From contig NZ_CP119804.1 of assembly GCF_029338375.1 (NCBI RefSeq), positions 2,810,955-2,874,954 on the forward strand: 64,000 nt of DNA, in the 5' to 3' direction. The stretch is from Halorussus lipolyticus. GTDB taxonomy: Archaea > Halobacteriota > Halobacteria > Halobacteriales > Haladaptataceae. Positions 1 to 8,594 of the stretch are shown here, piece after piece. The notes below the pieces were generated by a model. It was not told where the DNA came from, made no database searches, and was given only the letters and a program-made list of their open reading frames with translations. The stretch's first letter is position 1; each line of letters starts with the position of its first letter. The translations under genes and the position numbers were made by a program.

Positions 1-153
1 GTGGACGACGGCGACGTGCTGACCGCCGGGGGCGTCACGTCGGGTCTCGACTTGGCGCTCCACCTCGTCGCACGGCTCTGCGGCGAGGACGTTTCCGAGG
101 ACGTTGCAGAAACCATCGAGTACGAACCGCGGGGTGACGTGTACGAGGGCTGA
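1..153 (+). CDS. DJ-1/PfpI family protein, C-terminal fragment
   Basis: The window opens inside this gene; 50 codons precede a TGA. The visible part carries TAGGVTSGLDLALHLV, which matches the nucleophile-elbow-following helix near the end of DJ-1/PfpI (class I glutamine amidotransferase-like) proteins, and then an acidic tail ending IEYEPRGDVYEG. Members of this family act as cytosolic glyoxalases, chaperones, proteases or isonitrile hydratases, and the fragment does not say which. The catalytic cysteine would lie upstream, outside the window. The GTG at position 1 is an in-frame valine codon and not a proposed start. Confidence 0.7.
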   Translation: MDDGDVLTAGGVTSGLDLALHLVARLCGEDVSEDVAETIEYEPRGDVYEG

Positions 154-740
154 AAGCGCCCCGCCGACCGTGGCGGTCTGGCACTGAGTCCGGATGAACG
201 CTCGCTGGGGAGTGCGGTCGTCCATGAAGGTCAGCATTCCGGTGTTCGACCGAGAGCCGTCGTCGGTCGCTTCGAGCGCCACGAAGGTCGTTTCCGGTAC
301 TGGACGCCGAGCCATCGGGGGTGAGGTCGGTAAAGGCGGGTCCGGTATAATGGCGGGTCCAGTAGTTAGTCTGCGCGTCCGCGCTTGTCTGGGAAATGAA
401 ATAGCTGTCTATTAGACGTATTTAGGAATGCTAACACATTAGACACATGTGTCTATCACGTGGCGAGCGCAAAAACGTCCGAGACGAAATTATGGTGCGG
501 TTCGTGTGGCCCTACTTACATGCAGGGGCTGATGCAGATGTACGGGTTCTGGGGGAAGATGCTAATCATCGTTTTTCACCTCCAGTTGCCCGTTACCGAT
601 ACACATACCTAATATTTTTCTAAATAAATCTAACTTCAAACTATTATACTCATAATTTCCATACTAAAAAAACTGGAATTTTCAACGTCGCTCGCTCGAC
701 CCGCTCGTTCCGGACGGTGCGCGCTCGCTACTTCGCCGCG
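154..740. other. Intergenic region with AT-rich segments
   Basis: No convincing gene. A minus-strand frame opens with ATG at 314 (MARRPVPETTFVALE...), has a TATA-like tataat at about 345-350 in front and runs off the left edge. Most of it is antisense to the PfpI-like gene, so it is treated as an unproven open frame. The right half (about 595-680) is very AT-rich and probably holds the 3' end of the gndA transcript. The short element gtatttaggaat near 418-429 resembles a motif seen in several other intergenic gaps of this window. Confidence 0.6.
440..455. promoter_or_regulatory. 16-bp perfect palindrome, possible operator
   Basis: The sequence tagacacatgtgtcta is its own reverse complement over 16 bp. 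A related half-site arrangement, gtct-att-agac, lies just upstream at 407-417. A dimeric regulator site is possible, but no gene start is close enough to assign a target. Confidence 0.35.
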
Positions 741-1646
741 TCACTCCTCGCGGCGTGCGACCTCGTGCCGCCCGAATCCGTAGCGAAGCCGATTCGCCAG
801 TCGCCGGGAGAATCGCCCGTCGTCTCGCGCTCTCGACCCGAATCGCTCGCCGAGCGCCTGATAGATGAGCGGCACCGGAACCTCCTGTTCGAGGGCCTCT
901 TGGACGGTCCACGTCCCGGTCGAACCTCCGGCCACGTAGTCGTCCACGTCGCCGAGGTCGGTGCCCTCCTCGCGGAAGGCCTCCTCGCAGAGTTCGAGCA
1001 ACCACGAGCGAATGACTGCGCCGTTGTTCCACGTCCGGGCGACGGCCTCCAAATCGAGGTCGTACCGGCCCTCCGCGAGGAGTTCGAAGCCCTCGCCGTA
1101 GGCCTGCATCAGGGCGTATTCGACGCCGTTGTGGACCATCTTGACGTAGTGGCCCGACCCCGCGGGACCCATCCGGTCGTGACCCTCGGGTCCGGTCGCC
1201 ACCGCGTCGAAGACTGGGGTCATCTCGTCGTAAGCCCACTCCGGTCCGCCGACCATCAGCGAGAAGCCGAGTTCGGCCCCGGCGGGACCGCCGGAGGTCC
1301 CGCAGTCGAGGTACGCCGCCGGGGTCTGTTCGGCCCGGCGCGTCGAGTCCTCGAAGTAGGAGTTACCGCCGTCCACCACGATGTCCTCGTCGGTCAGGTG
1401 CGATTCGAGGTCGTCCAGCGCGGCGTCCACCGCCTCGCCCGCGGGGACCATCAACCAGATTCGCTTCTCGTCGCCCAGTCGCTCGGCGAGGTCGGTGACG
1501 GAGTTGGCGGGGGTCGCTCCTGCGTCGGCGGCAGAGGCGACGGCCTCCTCGTCCAAGTCGAACGCTACTACGTCGTGGCCGGCGTCGAGTACTCGGTCCA
1601 CGACGATGCGGCCCATCCGGCCCAGTCCGATGACGCCCAGTTGCAT
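741..1646 (-). CDS. gndA: 6-phosphogluconate dehydrogenase (decarboxylating), short type
   Basis: Oxidises and decarboxylates 6-phosphogluconate to ribulose 5-phosphate in the cytosolic oxidative pentose phosphate pathway, which haloarchaea use. The 301-residue length fits the short Gnd type of haloarchaea rather than the roughly 470-residue bacterial enzyme. Visible features are the N-terminal Rossmann nucleotide site LGVIGLGRMG (residues 3-12), the VDGGNSYFED substrate segment, and the catalytic helix GSGHYVKMVHNGVEYALMQ with the conserved Lys and Asn. The C-terminal helical region includes STGTW and VPVPLIYQALGERF. ATG at 1646 starts directly at the Rossmann strand, so the start is firm. 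Which cofactor (NAD or NADP) is used cannot be read with certainty. Confidence 0.93.
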   Translation of the reverse strand: MQLGVIGLGRMGRIVVDRVLDAGHDVVAFDLDEEAVASAADAGATPANSVTDLAERLGDEKRIWLMVPAGEAVDAALDDLESHLTDEDIVVDGGNSYFEDSTRRAEQTPAAYLDCGTSGGPAGAELGFSLMVGGPEWAYDEMTPVFDAVATGPEGHDRMGPAGSGHYVKMVHNGVEYALMQAYGEGFELLAEGRYDLDLEAVARTWNNGAVIRSWLLELCEEAFREEGTDLGDVDDYVAGGSTGTWTVQEALEQEVPVPLIYQALGERFGSRARDDGRFSRRLANRLRYGFGRHEVARREE

Positions 1647-1718
1647 GCGGGAGAATGGTCGGGGGTAGGAGGTAGGGATTGCGGTTCTGCTCCGTTCGGA
1701 AATCGAGTATCCGAATCG

Positions 1719-2426
1719 TCAGTCCTCGAATTCCACCACGGTCGGTACGTGGTCGCTAGCGTCGATCCAGTCGTCGTAAGTACCGATGCTATAGTTCCGC
1801 ATCCCGGTTACCGCTCCCTCCGGAGCAAAGATGTAGTCGATGTGGTACGACTTCTCGCGCTTCTTGTGCATGACGAAAGTCGGGTCCTCCTCGTCTCCAA
1901 ATTCGGCGTCCGTGTGGTGATGGTAGACGCTCCGAAGTCCGAGGTCGTTAAGGAGTTCGACTGTCTCGGCGAAGTTTCCGCGGAGTGGGCTTTTCGGCGA
2001 CTCGTCCCAGATAACGTTCCAATTGAAGTCACCAGCGACAATTGCACCGGATGCAACGAACTCGTGATACTGTTCGAGGGCAGTATATACCTGTCCGATG
2101 TAGCGTTTTCTCGGATTCGTCTCGTCGTTCATCGCCCACACCGCAAGTAGGTCTCTCGCTCCGTCTACTTTCACTGGGATAACGTATCGACTCTCTGTCT
2201 TCTCGTCGTCCGTGAGTTCGAGTGTGATTCCGTTTCTGGCGAAGACACCGAGGCCTTTGTTCGCGTTCTCACCGACCCAAACCCAGTCGGAAAATTCCGA
2301 CCAATCGCCTTTTGTCTCTGGGTTTTCACACTCCTGAATCACGAGTAGGTCGGGGTCGTACCTGAGTATCTGGTCTCGCTTCTTCCGGAATGCCATGTTG
2401 CAGTTCCACGTCGCCAGCGCCGTCAT
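1719..2426 (-). CDS. Endonuclease/exonuclease/phosphatase (EEP) family protein
   Basis: A 235-residue stand-alone EEP fold enzyme, a Mg-dependent phosphodiesterase or nuclease type. Motifs run in canonical order: TWNCNM at the N terminus (Asn metal ligand), LLVIQECE (Glu metal ligand), GDFNWN in the middle, HIDYIF, and the catalytic SDHVPTV at the C terminus. It lacks a signal peptide, so it probably acts in the cytosol. Close relatives include exodeoxyribonuclease III-like and sphingomyelinase-like proteins, so the substrate is not predictable. Its GC content is lower than that of gndA next door. The start at 2426 sits beside an AT-rich, apparently bidirectional promoter shared with the lipoprotein gene at 2489. 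Confidence 0.82.
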   Translation of the reverse strand: MTALATWNCNMAFRKKRDQILRYDPDLLVIQECENPETKGDWSEFSDWVWVGENANKGLGVFARNGITLELTDDEKTESRYVIPVKVDGARDLLAVWAMNDETNPRKRYIGQVYTALEQYHEFVASGAIVAGDFNWNVIWDESPKSPLRGNFAETVELLNDLGLRSVYHHHTDAEFGDEEDPTFVMHKKREKSYHIDYIFAPEGAVTGMRNYSIGTYDDWIDASDHVPTVVEFED

Positions 2427-2441
2427 GTAATACCGAAAACA

Positions 2442-2457
2442 ACATTTTTAAATAAAT
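2442..2457. promoter_or_regulatory. Shared AT-rich promoter between divergent genes
   Basis: The segment around atttttaaataaatc lies 16-31 nt from the start of the minus-strand EEP gene and about 32-47 nt before the plus-strand lipoprotein ATG at 2489. It can supply a TATA box in both directions. Assignment is by position and composition only. Confidence 0.45.
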
Positions 2458-2488
2458 CGTTCGACAGCGGTGTTAGGCAGTAGAGATT

Positions 2489-2992
2489 ATGAAACGTCGG
2501 TCAGTTCTATTCGCAGTAACGTCCGGTGTTGTCGGTAGTACCGGGTGTACTCGATTTATATCCGGGCTTCAGCAGTATCGTCTCTGGTTCGTTCGAATTC
2601 ACAACGGAACTGCTAGCGAGCAACGGGTCGATATTCGCGTCCTTCGCAATGGCGAGGTGGTATTCGAACGTGAATACGAGAATATTCCTAGTTTCCGGGA
2701 GAGCAAGAATGAAAAAGCAACGTTCGCGGCGATGGGCAGTGCCCGATTAATCGAGGACGAGTGGGAAATCCAGAAAAGCACCTACACCATCGAATACAGA
2801 CTCTCCGAACAGGAGTCGTTCGAGGAAGTAAACGTTGGCGAGGTTGGCGAATTCGAGGGAGAGGATATCGGTGTCACTATGCAACTGTACGGTGGTGAGC
2901 AAGCGGTTGTGGCGTTCGATATACACCAATTCGATTCCGAGGAGCAGGCGACTGGGTTCGTGAGTACCGTCACGAATCAATCCGTCGAGTGA
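2489..2992 (+). CDS. Predicted Tat-exported lipoprotein, unknown function
   Basis: 167 residues. The N terminus MKRRSVLFAVTSGVVGSTGC has the twin arginine, a hydrophobic stretch and a lipobox-like cysteine at position 20, which is typical of haloarchaeal Tat lipoproteins anchored outside the membrane. The rest looks beta-rich (IHNGTASEQRVDIRVLRNGE, VVAFDIHQF), like the small immunoglobulin-like domains common in haloarchaeal lipoproteins. No catalytic motif is visible. Base composition is less GC-rich than the flanking genes, as for the neighbouring EEP gene, and both may be accessory genes acquired together. Function unknown. Confidence 0.65.
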   Translation: MKRRSVLFAVTSGVVGSTGCTRFISGLQQYRLWFVRIHNGTASEQRVDIRVLRNGEVVFEREYENIPSFRESKNEKATFAAMGSARLIEDEWEIQKSTYTIEYRLSEQESFEEVNVGEVGEFEGEDIGVTMQLYGGEQAVVAFDIHQFDSEEQATGFVSTVTNQSVE

Positions 2993-3188
2993 CGAGTCGC
3001 GTCACGAGAACCACGCCAGCACGGCTATCGCGCCGAACAACCCACACGCAGACGAGAACCTTTATCAGTACCCATCTACTCCGATAACGTATGAGGCTGA
3101 CTGTGTCGGTAGTACGTCGAACAGTATAATCCAGCGGCGCGTCTTCTCGCCGAACTGACGACCCGACAGAGTCAGCTACAGCTACACC

Positions 3189-5819
3189 ATGACTGACGTT
3201 CCCGACAGCTACGACCCCGAGCAAGTCGAACCGAAGTGGCAAGAGGAGTGGCGAGGCTCCGAAATCTACAACCCCGAGGGCGAACCGGATTACGTCATCG
3301 ACACCCCGCCGCCGTACCCGACCGGTCAGCTCCACCTCGGCCACGCGCTGGGCTGGAGTTACATGGACTTCGCGGCGCGGTTCCATCGCCTGTTGGGCGA
3401 CGACGTGCTGTTCCCGCAGGGCTGGGACTGTCACGGCCTGCCGACCGAGGTGAAGGTCGAAGAGGAGGAGGACATCCACCGGACCGACGTGCCCCGCGAG
3501 GAGTTCCGGGACCTCTGTATCGAGTACACCGAGCGTCGCATCGACGGGATGAAAGAGACGATGCAGTCGCTGGGCTTCTCGCAGGACTGGTCGGCCGAGT
3601 ACCGCACGATGGACGAAGACTACTGGGAGAAGACCCAGCGGTCGTTCGTCGAGATGTCCAGTGAGGCCGACGAGAACGACTACATCTACCGCGACGAGCA
3701 TCCCGTCAACTGGTGCCCGCGGTGTGAGACCGCAATCGCGGACGCGGAAGTCGAGAACATCGACCGCGAGGGGACGCTCCACTACGTCACCTTCCCCGGC
3801 GTCGGCAACGACGACATCGAGATTGCGACCACCCGGCCCGAACTGCTTTCAGCCTGCGTCGGCATGGCGGTCAGTCCCGACGACGAGCGATACGAGGACC
3901 GCATCGGCGACACCTTCGAGGTCCCGCTGTTCGGTCACGAGGTCGAACTGCTGGCCGACGACGACGTTGACGGCGACTTCGGGACCGGCGCGGTCATGAT
4001 TTGTACGTTCGGTGACAAGCAGGACGTTGACTGGTGGGCCGAACACGACTTAGACCTGCGCTCGGTCTTCACCGAGGACGGCCACCTCAACCACCTCGCG
4101 GGCGATTACGAGGGTCTGAGTGTCGATGAGGCCAAGGGACTCATCGCTGACGACCTCGAAGCCGAGGGGTACCTCCAAGACACCGAACCCACCGAGCAGT
4201 CGGTCGGGTCCTGCTGGCGGTGTGACACCCCCATCGAAATCCTCTCGAAGGAACAGTGGTTCGTGGAGGTCCGCCAAGACGAAATTTTGGAGAAGGCCGA
4301 GCAGGTCGAGTGGATTCCGGACCACATGTACGACCGCCTCGAAGACTGGACCGAGGGGATGGAGTGGGACTGGGTTATCTCCCGACAGCGCGTCTTCGCC
4401 ACGCCCATCCCGGCGTGGTTCTGCGGGAACGACGACTGCGAGTACATCCACATCGCCGAAATCGGCGAACTCCCGCTGGACCCGACCGAGACCGACCCCG
4501 AACTTGACGCTTGCCCGGAGTGCGGCGGGAGCGACTGGGAGGGCGAGACCGACGTGATGGACACGTGGATGGACTCCTCGATTTCGCCGATGCACGTTCA
4601 GGGCTGGCCGGACGACGAGTTCACGCCGACCACGCTCCGCGAGCAGGGTCACGACATCATCCGGACGTGGGCGTTCTACACCCTGCTTCGGGTCACCGCG
4701 CTCGAAGACGAGATTCCGTGGGACGAGTCGCTGGTCAACGGGATGGTCTTCGGCGAGGACGGCAACAAGATGAGCAAGTCCCGAGGGAACGCGGTCGGTC
4801 CCGAGGAGGCCATCGACGAGTACAGCGCCGACTCGGTTCGACAGGCCCTCGCGCTGGGCGGGCAACCCGGTAGCGACATCCAGTTCCAGTGGAAGGAGGT
4901 CAAGTCCGCCTCGCGGTTCCTCACCAAGTTCTGGAACATCTTCCAGTTCTCGGCCGACCACTTCGACGACGACACCCCCGAAATCGACGCGCCGGCCTAT
5001 CGGGACGCCGACAAGTGGATTCTGACCAAACTCTCCCGAACCGCCGAGGCCGTCCGCGACGACATGGAGTCCTACCGGTTCGATTCTGCGCTCCGCAAAC
5101 TCCGGGAGTTCGTCTGGAACGACCTCGCCGACGACTACCTCGAACTGGTCAAGGGCCGCCTCTACGAGGGTCGGCCCGGCGAGCGAGACGCTGGCCGGAA
5201 GGCACTCTACACCGCGGTTTCGGCCTCGGTCCGGATGCTCGCGCCGTTCTCGCCCCACTTCGCCGACGAGGTGTACCACTATCTCCCCGGTACTGACGGG
5301 AGCGTCCACGAGGCCGCGTGGCCCGAAATCGAGTTCGCCGACGACGAGGCCGCCAAGAAGGGCGACCTCATCGCGGAAGTTGCCAGCGAGATTCGCGCGT
5401 GGAAGTCCGACGAGGGGATGGCGCTCAACGCCGACCTCGACCGCGTGGAAATCTACTCCGAGTACGGCAGAGAGTGGGACACCTACGACCTGAGCGAGGC
5501 CGTCAACGCGCCGGTCTACCCCGAGGAGGGCGAACCCAACGTCGAACTCGTCCCGGTCGGCATCGACCCCGACCACAGCACCATCGGTCCGCAGTTCCGC
5601 GACAAGGCCGGACAGGTCATCGGCGCGCTCGAATCCGCCGACCTGACCCAACTCAAGAACCAGAAGGAAATCGAGGGCGAGATTACCCTCACCGTCGATG
5701 GCGAGGAGGTCACCATCGAGGGCGACGCCGTCGGCATCGAAGAGGAGTACCGCGCCGAGAGCGGCGAGGAGGTCGAAGTGCTGGAGACCGAGCGCGCGAC
5801 GATTCTGGTCTTCCCCTAA
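3189..5819 (+). CDS. valS: Valyl-tRNA synthetase
   Basis: Charges tRNA-Val with valine; cytosolic class I aminoacyl-tRNA synthetase. Length 876 fits archaeal ValS. The Rossmann fold carries the HIGH-type motif HLGH at residues 49-52 after PPPYPTGQL, and KMSKS at residues 527-531 ([10 protein letters not shown]). The editing (CP1) domain lies between, with TTRPEL. Cysteine pairs NWCPRC, GSCWRCD and ACPECGG look like zinc knuckles inserted in the catalytic region. [16 protein letters not shown] and [15 protein letters not shown] are ValS-type rather than IleS- or LeuS-type signatures. The C-terminal anticodon-binding domain starts around residue 620. The gene stands alone, downstream of a cctttatcag TATA-like segment near 3058. 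Confidence 0.96.
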   Translation: MTDVPDSYDPEQVEPKWQEEWRGSEIYNPEGEPDYVIDTPPPYPTGQLHLGHALGWSYMDFAARFHRLLGDDVLFPQGWDCHGLPTEVKVEEEEDIHRTDVPREEFRDLCIEYTERRIDGMKETMQSLGFSQDWSAEYRTMDEDYWEKTQRSFVEMSSEADENDYIYRDEHPVNWCPRCETAIADAEVENIDREGTLHYVTFPGVGNDDIEIATTRPELLSACVGMAVSPDDERYEDRIGDTFEVPLFGHEVELLADDDVDGDFGTGAVMICTFGDKQDVDWWAEHDLDLRSVFTEDGHLNHLAGDYEGLSVDEAKGLIADDLEAEGYLQDTEPTEQSVGSCWRCDTPIEILSKEQWFVEVRQDEILEKAEQVEWIPDHMYDRLEDWTEGMEWDWVISRQRVFATPIPAWFCGNDDCEYIHIAEIGELPLDPTETDPELDACPECGGSDWEGETDVMDTWMDSSISPMHVQGWPDDEFTPTTLREQGHDIIRTWAFYTLLRVTALEDEIPWDESLVNGMVFGEDGNKMSKSRGNAVGPEEAIDEYSADSVRQALALGGQPGSDIQFQWKEVKSASRFLTKFWNIFQFSADHFDDDTPEIDAPAYRDADKWILTKLSRTAEAVRDDMESYRFDSALRKLREFVWNDLADDYLELVKGRLYEGRPGERDAGRKALYTAVSASVRMLAPFSPHFADEVYHYLPGTDGSVHEAAWPEIEFADDEAAKKGDLIAEVASEIRAWKSDEGMALNADLDRVEIYSEYGREWDTYDLSEAVNAPVYPEEGEPNVELVPVGIDPDHSTIGPQFRDKAGQVIGALESADLTQLKNQKEIEGEITLTVDGEEVTIEGDAVGIEEEYRAESGEEVEVLETERATILVFP

Positions 5820-5861
5820 CTCCGCCGTTTCCCGGTCGCTGAGTTCTCCGGCGTCGATTTC

Positions 5862-6332
5862 TCACTCGCCGCCGTTCTCGAACTGATGGTAGGGGTGGCG
5901 ATGGGTGTCCCGGATGATGTCCTCGTCCGTGACCTTCAGACCGAGTTCGTCTAACTCCTCGCCGATGCGACTCAGGTCGTCGCCGTCGGTGCCCACCGCC
6001 CGAACGAGGACGTTGCCCTCGCCCTTCATCACCTCTTGGACCTCGACCACGCCAGAGACATCGACCGCCTTCTCGGCTAACTCCTCGCGCTCGGGAATCG
6101 GCGCGGTGCAGACGATGAGCGTGAACAGTTGAAAGCCGGTTTCCTCGTAGTCCACGTCGGCGTGGTAGCCGCGGATAACGCCGTCCGCTTCGAGTTGTTG
6201 GATTCGATTCCGGACGGTACTCGGGGATACGTCGAGTTTCTCGGCGATGTCGCTCGACGAAGTGCGGCGGGCGTCTTCCTGTAGCGCGTAGACGATTTGC
6301 TTGTCCAAGCCGTCGAGTTCTCGAACTCCCAT
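5862..6332 (-). CDS. Lrp/AsnC family transcriptional regulator
   Basis: A one-domain-plus-effector regulator. The N-terminal HTH (LDKQIVYALQEDARRTSSSDIAEKL then VSPSTVRNRIQQLE) is followed by a C-terminal RAM-type alpha/beta domain (FTLIVCTAP, VVEVQEVMKGEGNVLVRAVG) that usually binds amino acids and oligomerises. The frame is open to an ATG at 6395, but the first 21 residues (ending in VTIHVE) are not Lrp-like. The internal ATG at 6332 gives a 156-residue protein beginning MGVRELDGLD, the usual length. It is closely similar in style to the second Lrp gene at 31235 (shared VIRGYH and DYEETG motifs), so the two are paralogues. Targets unknown. Confidence 0.85.
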   Translation of the reverse strand: MGVRELDGLDKQIVYALQEDARRTSSSDIAEKLDVSPSTVRNRIQQLEADGVIRGYHADVDYEETGFQLFTLIVCTAPIPEREELAEKAVDVSGVVEVQEVMKGEGNVLVRAVGTDGDDLSRIGEELDELGLKVTDEDIIRDTHRHPYHQFENGGE

Positions 6333-6492
6333 TTCGACGTGGATTGTGACTGGAGCGTAATAACGGTGATTCACTGGAGTCGCCCGGACTGACATCTATT
6401 CAGCGTCTCGATGTCAGAACGAGATTCTTATATTTAAAGGCGTTGGCGGAAACCCAAAAAACACTAACCGCTGGCTCCCTAACACCCGGCCA

Positions 6493-7584
6493 ATGTCAGC
6501 GTCGATGGGTACGGCTCAAATCGGCCTCCGGCTAATCGCGGGACTGTTGCTCATTCTGGCGAACGGCTTCTTCGTCGCCATCGAGTTCGCGCTCACGCGC
6601 GCTCGCCAGTTCACCGAAAGCGAGTTCGTGGACGGCGACTCCCGCCTCGAACGAGCGTGGGAGATGACCCAGAACCTCGAACTCTACCTGACAACCTGTC
6701 AAGTCGGCATCACGGCGTCCAGCATCGCGGTCGGTATCGTCGCCGAACCCGCGCTGGCGGCGCTGTTCGCGCCACTGTTCGCCGGCACGACGCTTGCGAC
6801 GATTGGAGCGGGCGCGATTATCGCCTACGCCATCATCAATCTCATCCACCTGACCCACGGCGAACAGGCACCGACCTACCTCGGCGTCGAACGCTCGCGG
6901 ATGGTCTGCCGATACGGTGCCACGCCGCTCTACTGGTTCTACAAGATTATCTCGCCGCTCATCACGCTCGGCGACTACGTTGCGAAGTGGACGCTCAAAC
7001 TGTTCGGCATCGAGATGACGGGCGCGTGGCTCGAAACCGAGGAGGACGCCATAGAGACTCGCGCGCAACTCCACAACCGACTCAACTCGGTGCTGGAACG
7101 GGGCGAACTCTCCGACGAGCGCCACGAGGAGGTCCTGAGCGCGCTCGCCGCCGGGGACAAGGCCGTCGAGTCGGTGATGGTCGATTCCGAGGACGTGGTG
7201 TTCCTCTCGACGGAGAACTCGATGGAGGAGAACCTCAGTCGGATGTCCTCCTCGCCCCACACCCGCTACCCCCTCGTCGGAGAGGACGAGGAGGACTTCC
7301 GGGGTATCGTCTACGTGCCGGTCGTCCTCGACCGGATAGACGAGCTACGCGACGGCGAACTCGGACTGGAGGACGTTGCCGCACCGCCGATGACGGTTTC
7401 GGCCTCCACGACCGTCAGCGACGCCATCGACCAGTTCCAAGCCGAGAGCCAAGAGTTGGCGCTGGTCCTCGCGGAGGGTGAGGTCGTCGGCCTGCTGACG
7501 GCGACCGACGCGCTCGAAGCCGTGATGGGCGAAATCGAGGACCCGCTCGACGAGCGGGGTCGCCCCGGCGCAGTCCCGAGTTGA
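6493..7584 (+). CDS. CNNM-domain (DUF21) and CBS-domain membrane protein
   Basis: 363 residues. The N-terminal part holds three to four membrane segments of the CNNM/DUF21 type (LLLILANGFFVAIEFALTRA, then ITASSIAVGIVAEPALAALF, then LATIGAGAIIAYAIINLIH) with the conserved HGEQAPTYLGVERS. It is followed by a cytosolic CBS pair beginning near residue 220 (VMVDSEDVVFLSTENS ... TRYPLVGEDEED and PPMTVSASTTVSDAIDQF). The family is linked to Mg/Co export or divalent-ion homeostasis (CorC/CNNM proteins). The C-terminal CorC_HlyC transporter-associated domain of bacterial relatives appears to be absent, which is common in archaea. It stands alone on the plus strand with a short AT-rich promoter in front. 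Confidence 0.85.
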   Translation: MSASMGTAQIGLRLIAGLLLILANGFFVAIEFALTRARQFTESEFVDGDSRLERAWEMTQNLELYLTTCQVGITASSIAVGIVAEPALAALFAPLFAGTTLATIGAGAIIAYAIINLIHLTHGEQAPTYLGVERSRMVCRYGATPLYWFYKIISPLITLGDYVAKWTLKLFGIEMTGAWLETEEDAIETRAQLHNRLNSVLERGELSDERHEEVLSALAAGDKAVESVMVDSEDVVFLSTENSMEENLSRMSSSPHTRYPLVGEDEEDFRGIVYVPVVLDRIDELRDGELGLEDVAAPPMTVSASTTVSDAIDQFQAESQELALVLAEGEVVGLLTATDALEAVMGEIEDPLDERGRPGAVPS

Positions 7585-7904
7585 GGGCCTTCGGCCACCA
7601 GTTAACGACGGGTCCTCGGAGTTGTCTCGTTGCTCCTCGGCGCTCAGTTGTCTGTGGGTGTCTCTATACTATATTTTGGTATTTTAAGAACCACTAAATA
7701 ATTGCGTGCGGATTGGGAGTGATTTTCTCGTTCGATGGACGATGCGAACGGTTTCGGGGCACCGTGCTGTGCCGGTCTCACCACTCGAACCTAGTAAATA
7801 ATTAGATTTCTAACAATATTGACCCTTCTATCTAGCAATAAAGTATTATATATTAATTAGTTAGAAATCAATAAGTATAGGGTGGGTATAGTTTGTAATG
7901 CAAT
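7585..7904. other. 320-bp intergenic control region
   Basis: No gene. The distal half is AT-rich and holds two related blocks, actaaataatt (about 7692) and agtaaataatta (about 7794). It also carries a strong TATA-like stretch tattatatatta near 7843-7854 and a 10-bp inverted repeat around that stretch. It most likely controls the cysteine-rich secreted protein at 7905. Confidence 0.55.
7805..7869. promoter_or_regulatory. Inverted repeat enclosing TATA box of the Cys-rich gene
   Basis: gatttctaac at 7805-7814 and gttagaaatc at 7860-7869 are perfect 10-bp inverted arms separated by 45 bp. The segment between contains the TATA-like tattatatatta. Arms bracketing a core promoter suggest binding by a regulator or a looped complex, inferred from position alone. 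Confidence 0.4.
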
Positions 7905-8423
7905 ATGAGCGACAAAGAACCCATCCTGAACCGACGACGATTCCTCAAGCGAACGTCCGCGACCGGTGCCCTCGCGGTCGGTGCGACCGCCAACGTCACC
8001 GCGAAGAAGACCGCGAACGTCGAGCAAATCGAGCAAGACGCGCTCAAGACCGAGGTCCGTACCCACGGTAGCGACCTGCTCGGTCTCCTCCAGTCGGAGG
8101 GCGTCGATGTCGCCATGGACGACCTCTCGAACCCCCGCCGGAGTCAGACCGAAGACGGCACCACGCAGGTCGTCGGCGAGACGCAGGTTGACGACGGTTT
8201 CCTCGTGACCCACGTCGAACCCGACTCGGAGCGCGCCTTCGGTGTTCTCTGGTCCGAGGACACCGTGACGTTCTACGACCCGGAAGACGGCGTGACCACC
8301 GAGGACGTCGATACGATGAGCCACAACTGCTGGTGTAGTGACGAGTCCTGTAGTTCGTCCTACGACTACCAGAAGTGCTATCAGAACGGCGACACCTTCT
8401 ACGGTCGCTGTAACTGCTTCTAA
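7905..8423 (+). CDS. Tat-exported protein with six-cysteine C-terminal tail, halocin-like candidate
   Basis: 172 residues. The N terminus has a clear Tat motif, RRRFLKR at residues 10-16, and a hydrophobic alanine-rich stretch with an export signal ending near residue 33. A middle segment is acidic and cysteine-free. The last 31 residues hold all six cysteines (142, 144, 149, 158, 169 and 171) together with Trp and several Tyr, ending CNCF. This plan of Tat signal, cysteine-free propeptide and compact Cys-rich C terminus resembles the halocin C8 precursor, where the C-terminal peptide is released as an antimicrobial. The protein is shorter than that precursor and I recognise no residue-level match, so the call rests on architecture. 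It has its own AT-rich promoter region with an inverted repeat. It could instead be a small secreted metal-binding or disulfide-rich protein. Confidence 0.55.
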   Translation: MSDKEPILNRRRFLKRTSATGALAVGATANVTAKKTANVEQIEQDALKTEVRTHGSDLLGLLQSEGVDVAMDDLSNPRRSQTEDGTTQVVGETQVDDGFLVTHVEPDSERAFGVLWSEDTVTFYDPEDGVTTEDVDTMSHNCWCSDESCSSSYDYQKCYQNGDTFYGRCNCF

Positions 8424-8594
8424 GCGAGCAGTCGCCGACTCCGGAGACTGCCGTCTCCAAACTGACTATCAATCGCACACGCCGAATACACTCTTTTTAT
8501 TCGCGGAGAGAACACCGACCTCGCCGAGCGCGATACGTGGGAACTCACGCCGAGAATCATCGCCGTTATCACCTCGACGCCCTACTGCGACGAC

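Noticed and set aside
1..314. Minus-strand frame beginning MARRPVPETTFVALE and leaving the window
   Set aside because: It has a TATA-like box in front and fair third-position GC, but two thirds is not independent of the PfpI-like gene on the other strand; cannot be decided here.
194..415. 73-codon plus-strand frame
   Set aside because: Low-complexity, no family, and its end lies in an AT-rich regulatory-looking stretch.
717..2150. Plus-strand 477-codon open frame across gndA and the EEP gene
   Set aside because: Antisense to two motif-bearing genes; composition is the usual shadow of GC-rich codons and no domain is visible.
4050..5651. Minus-strand 533-codon open frame inside valS
   Set aside because: Shadow of valS; Val/Leu/Gly/Arg-rich with no motif.
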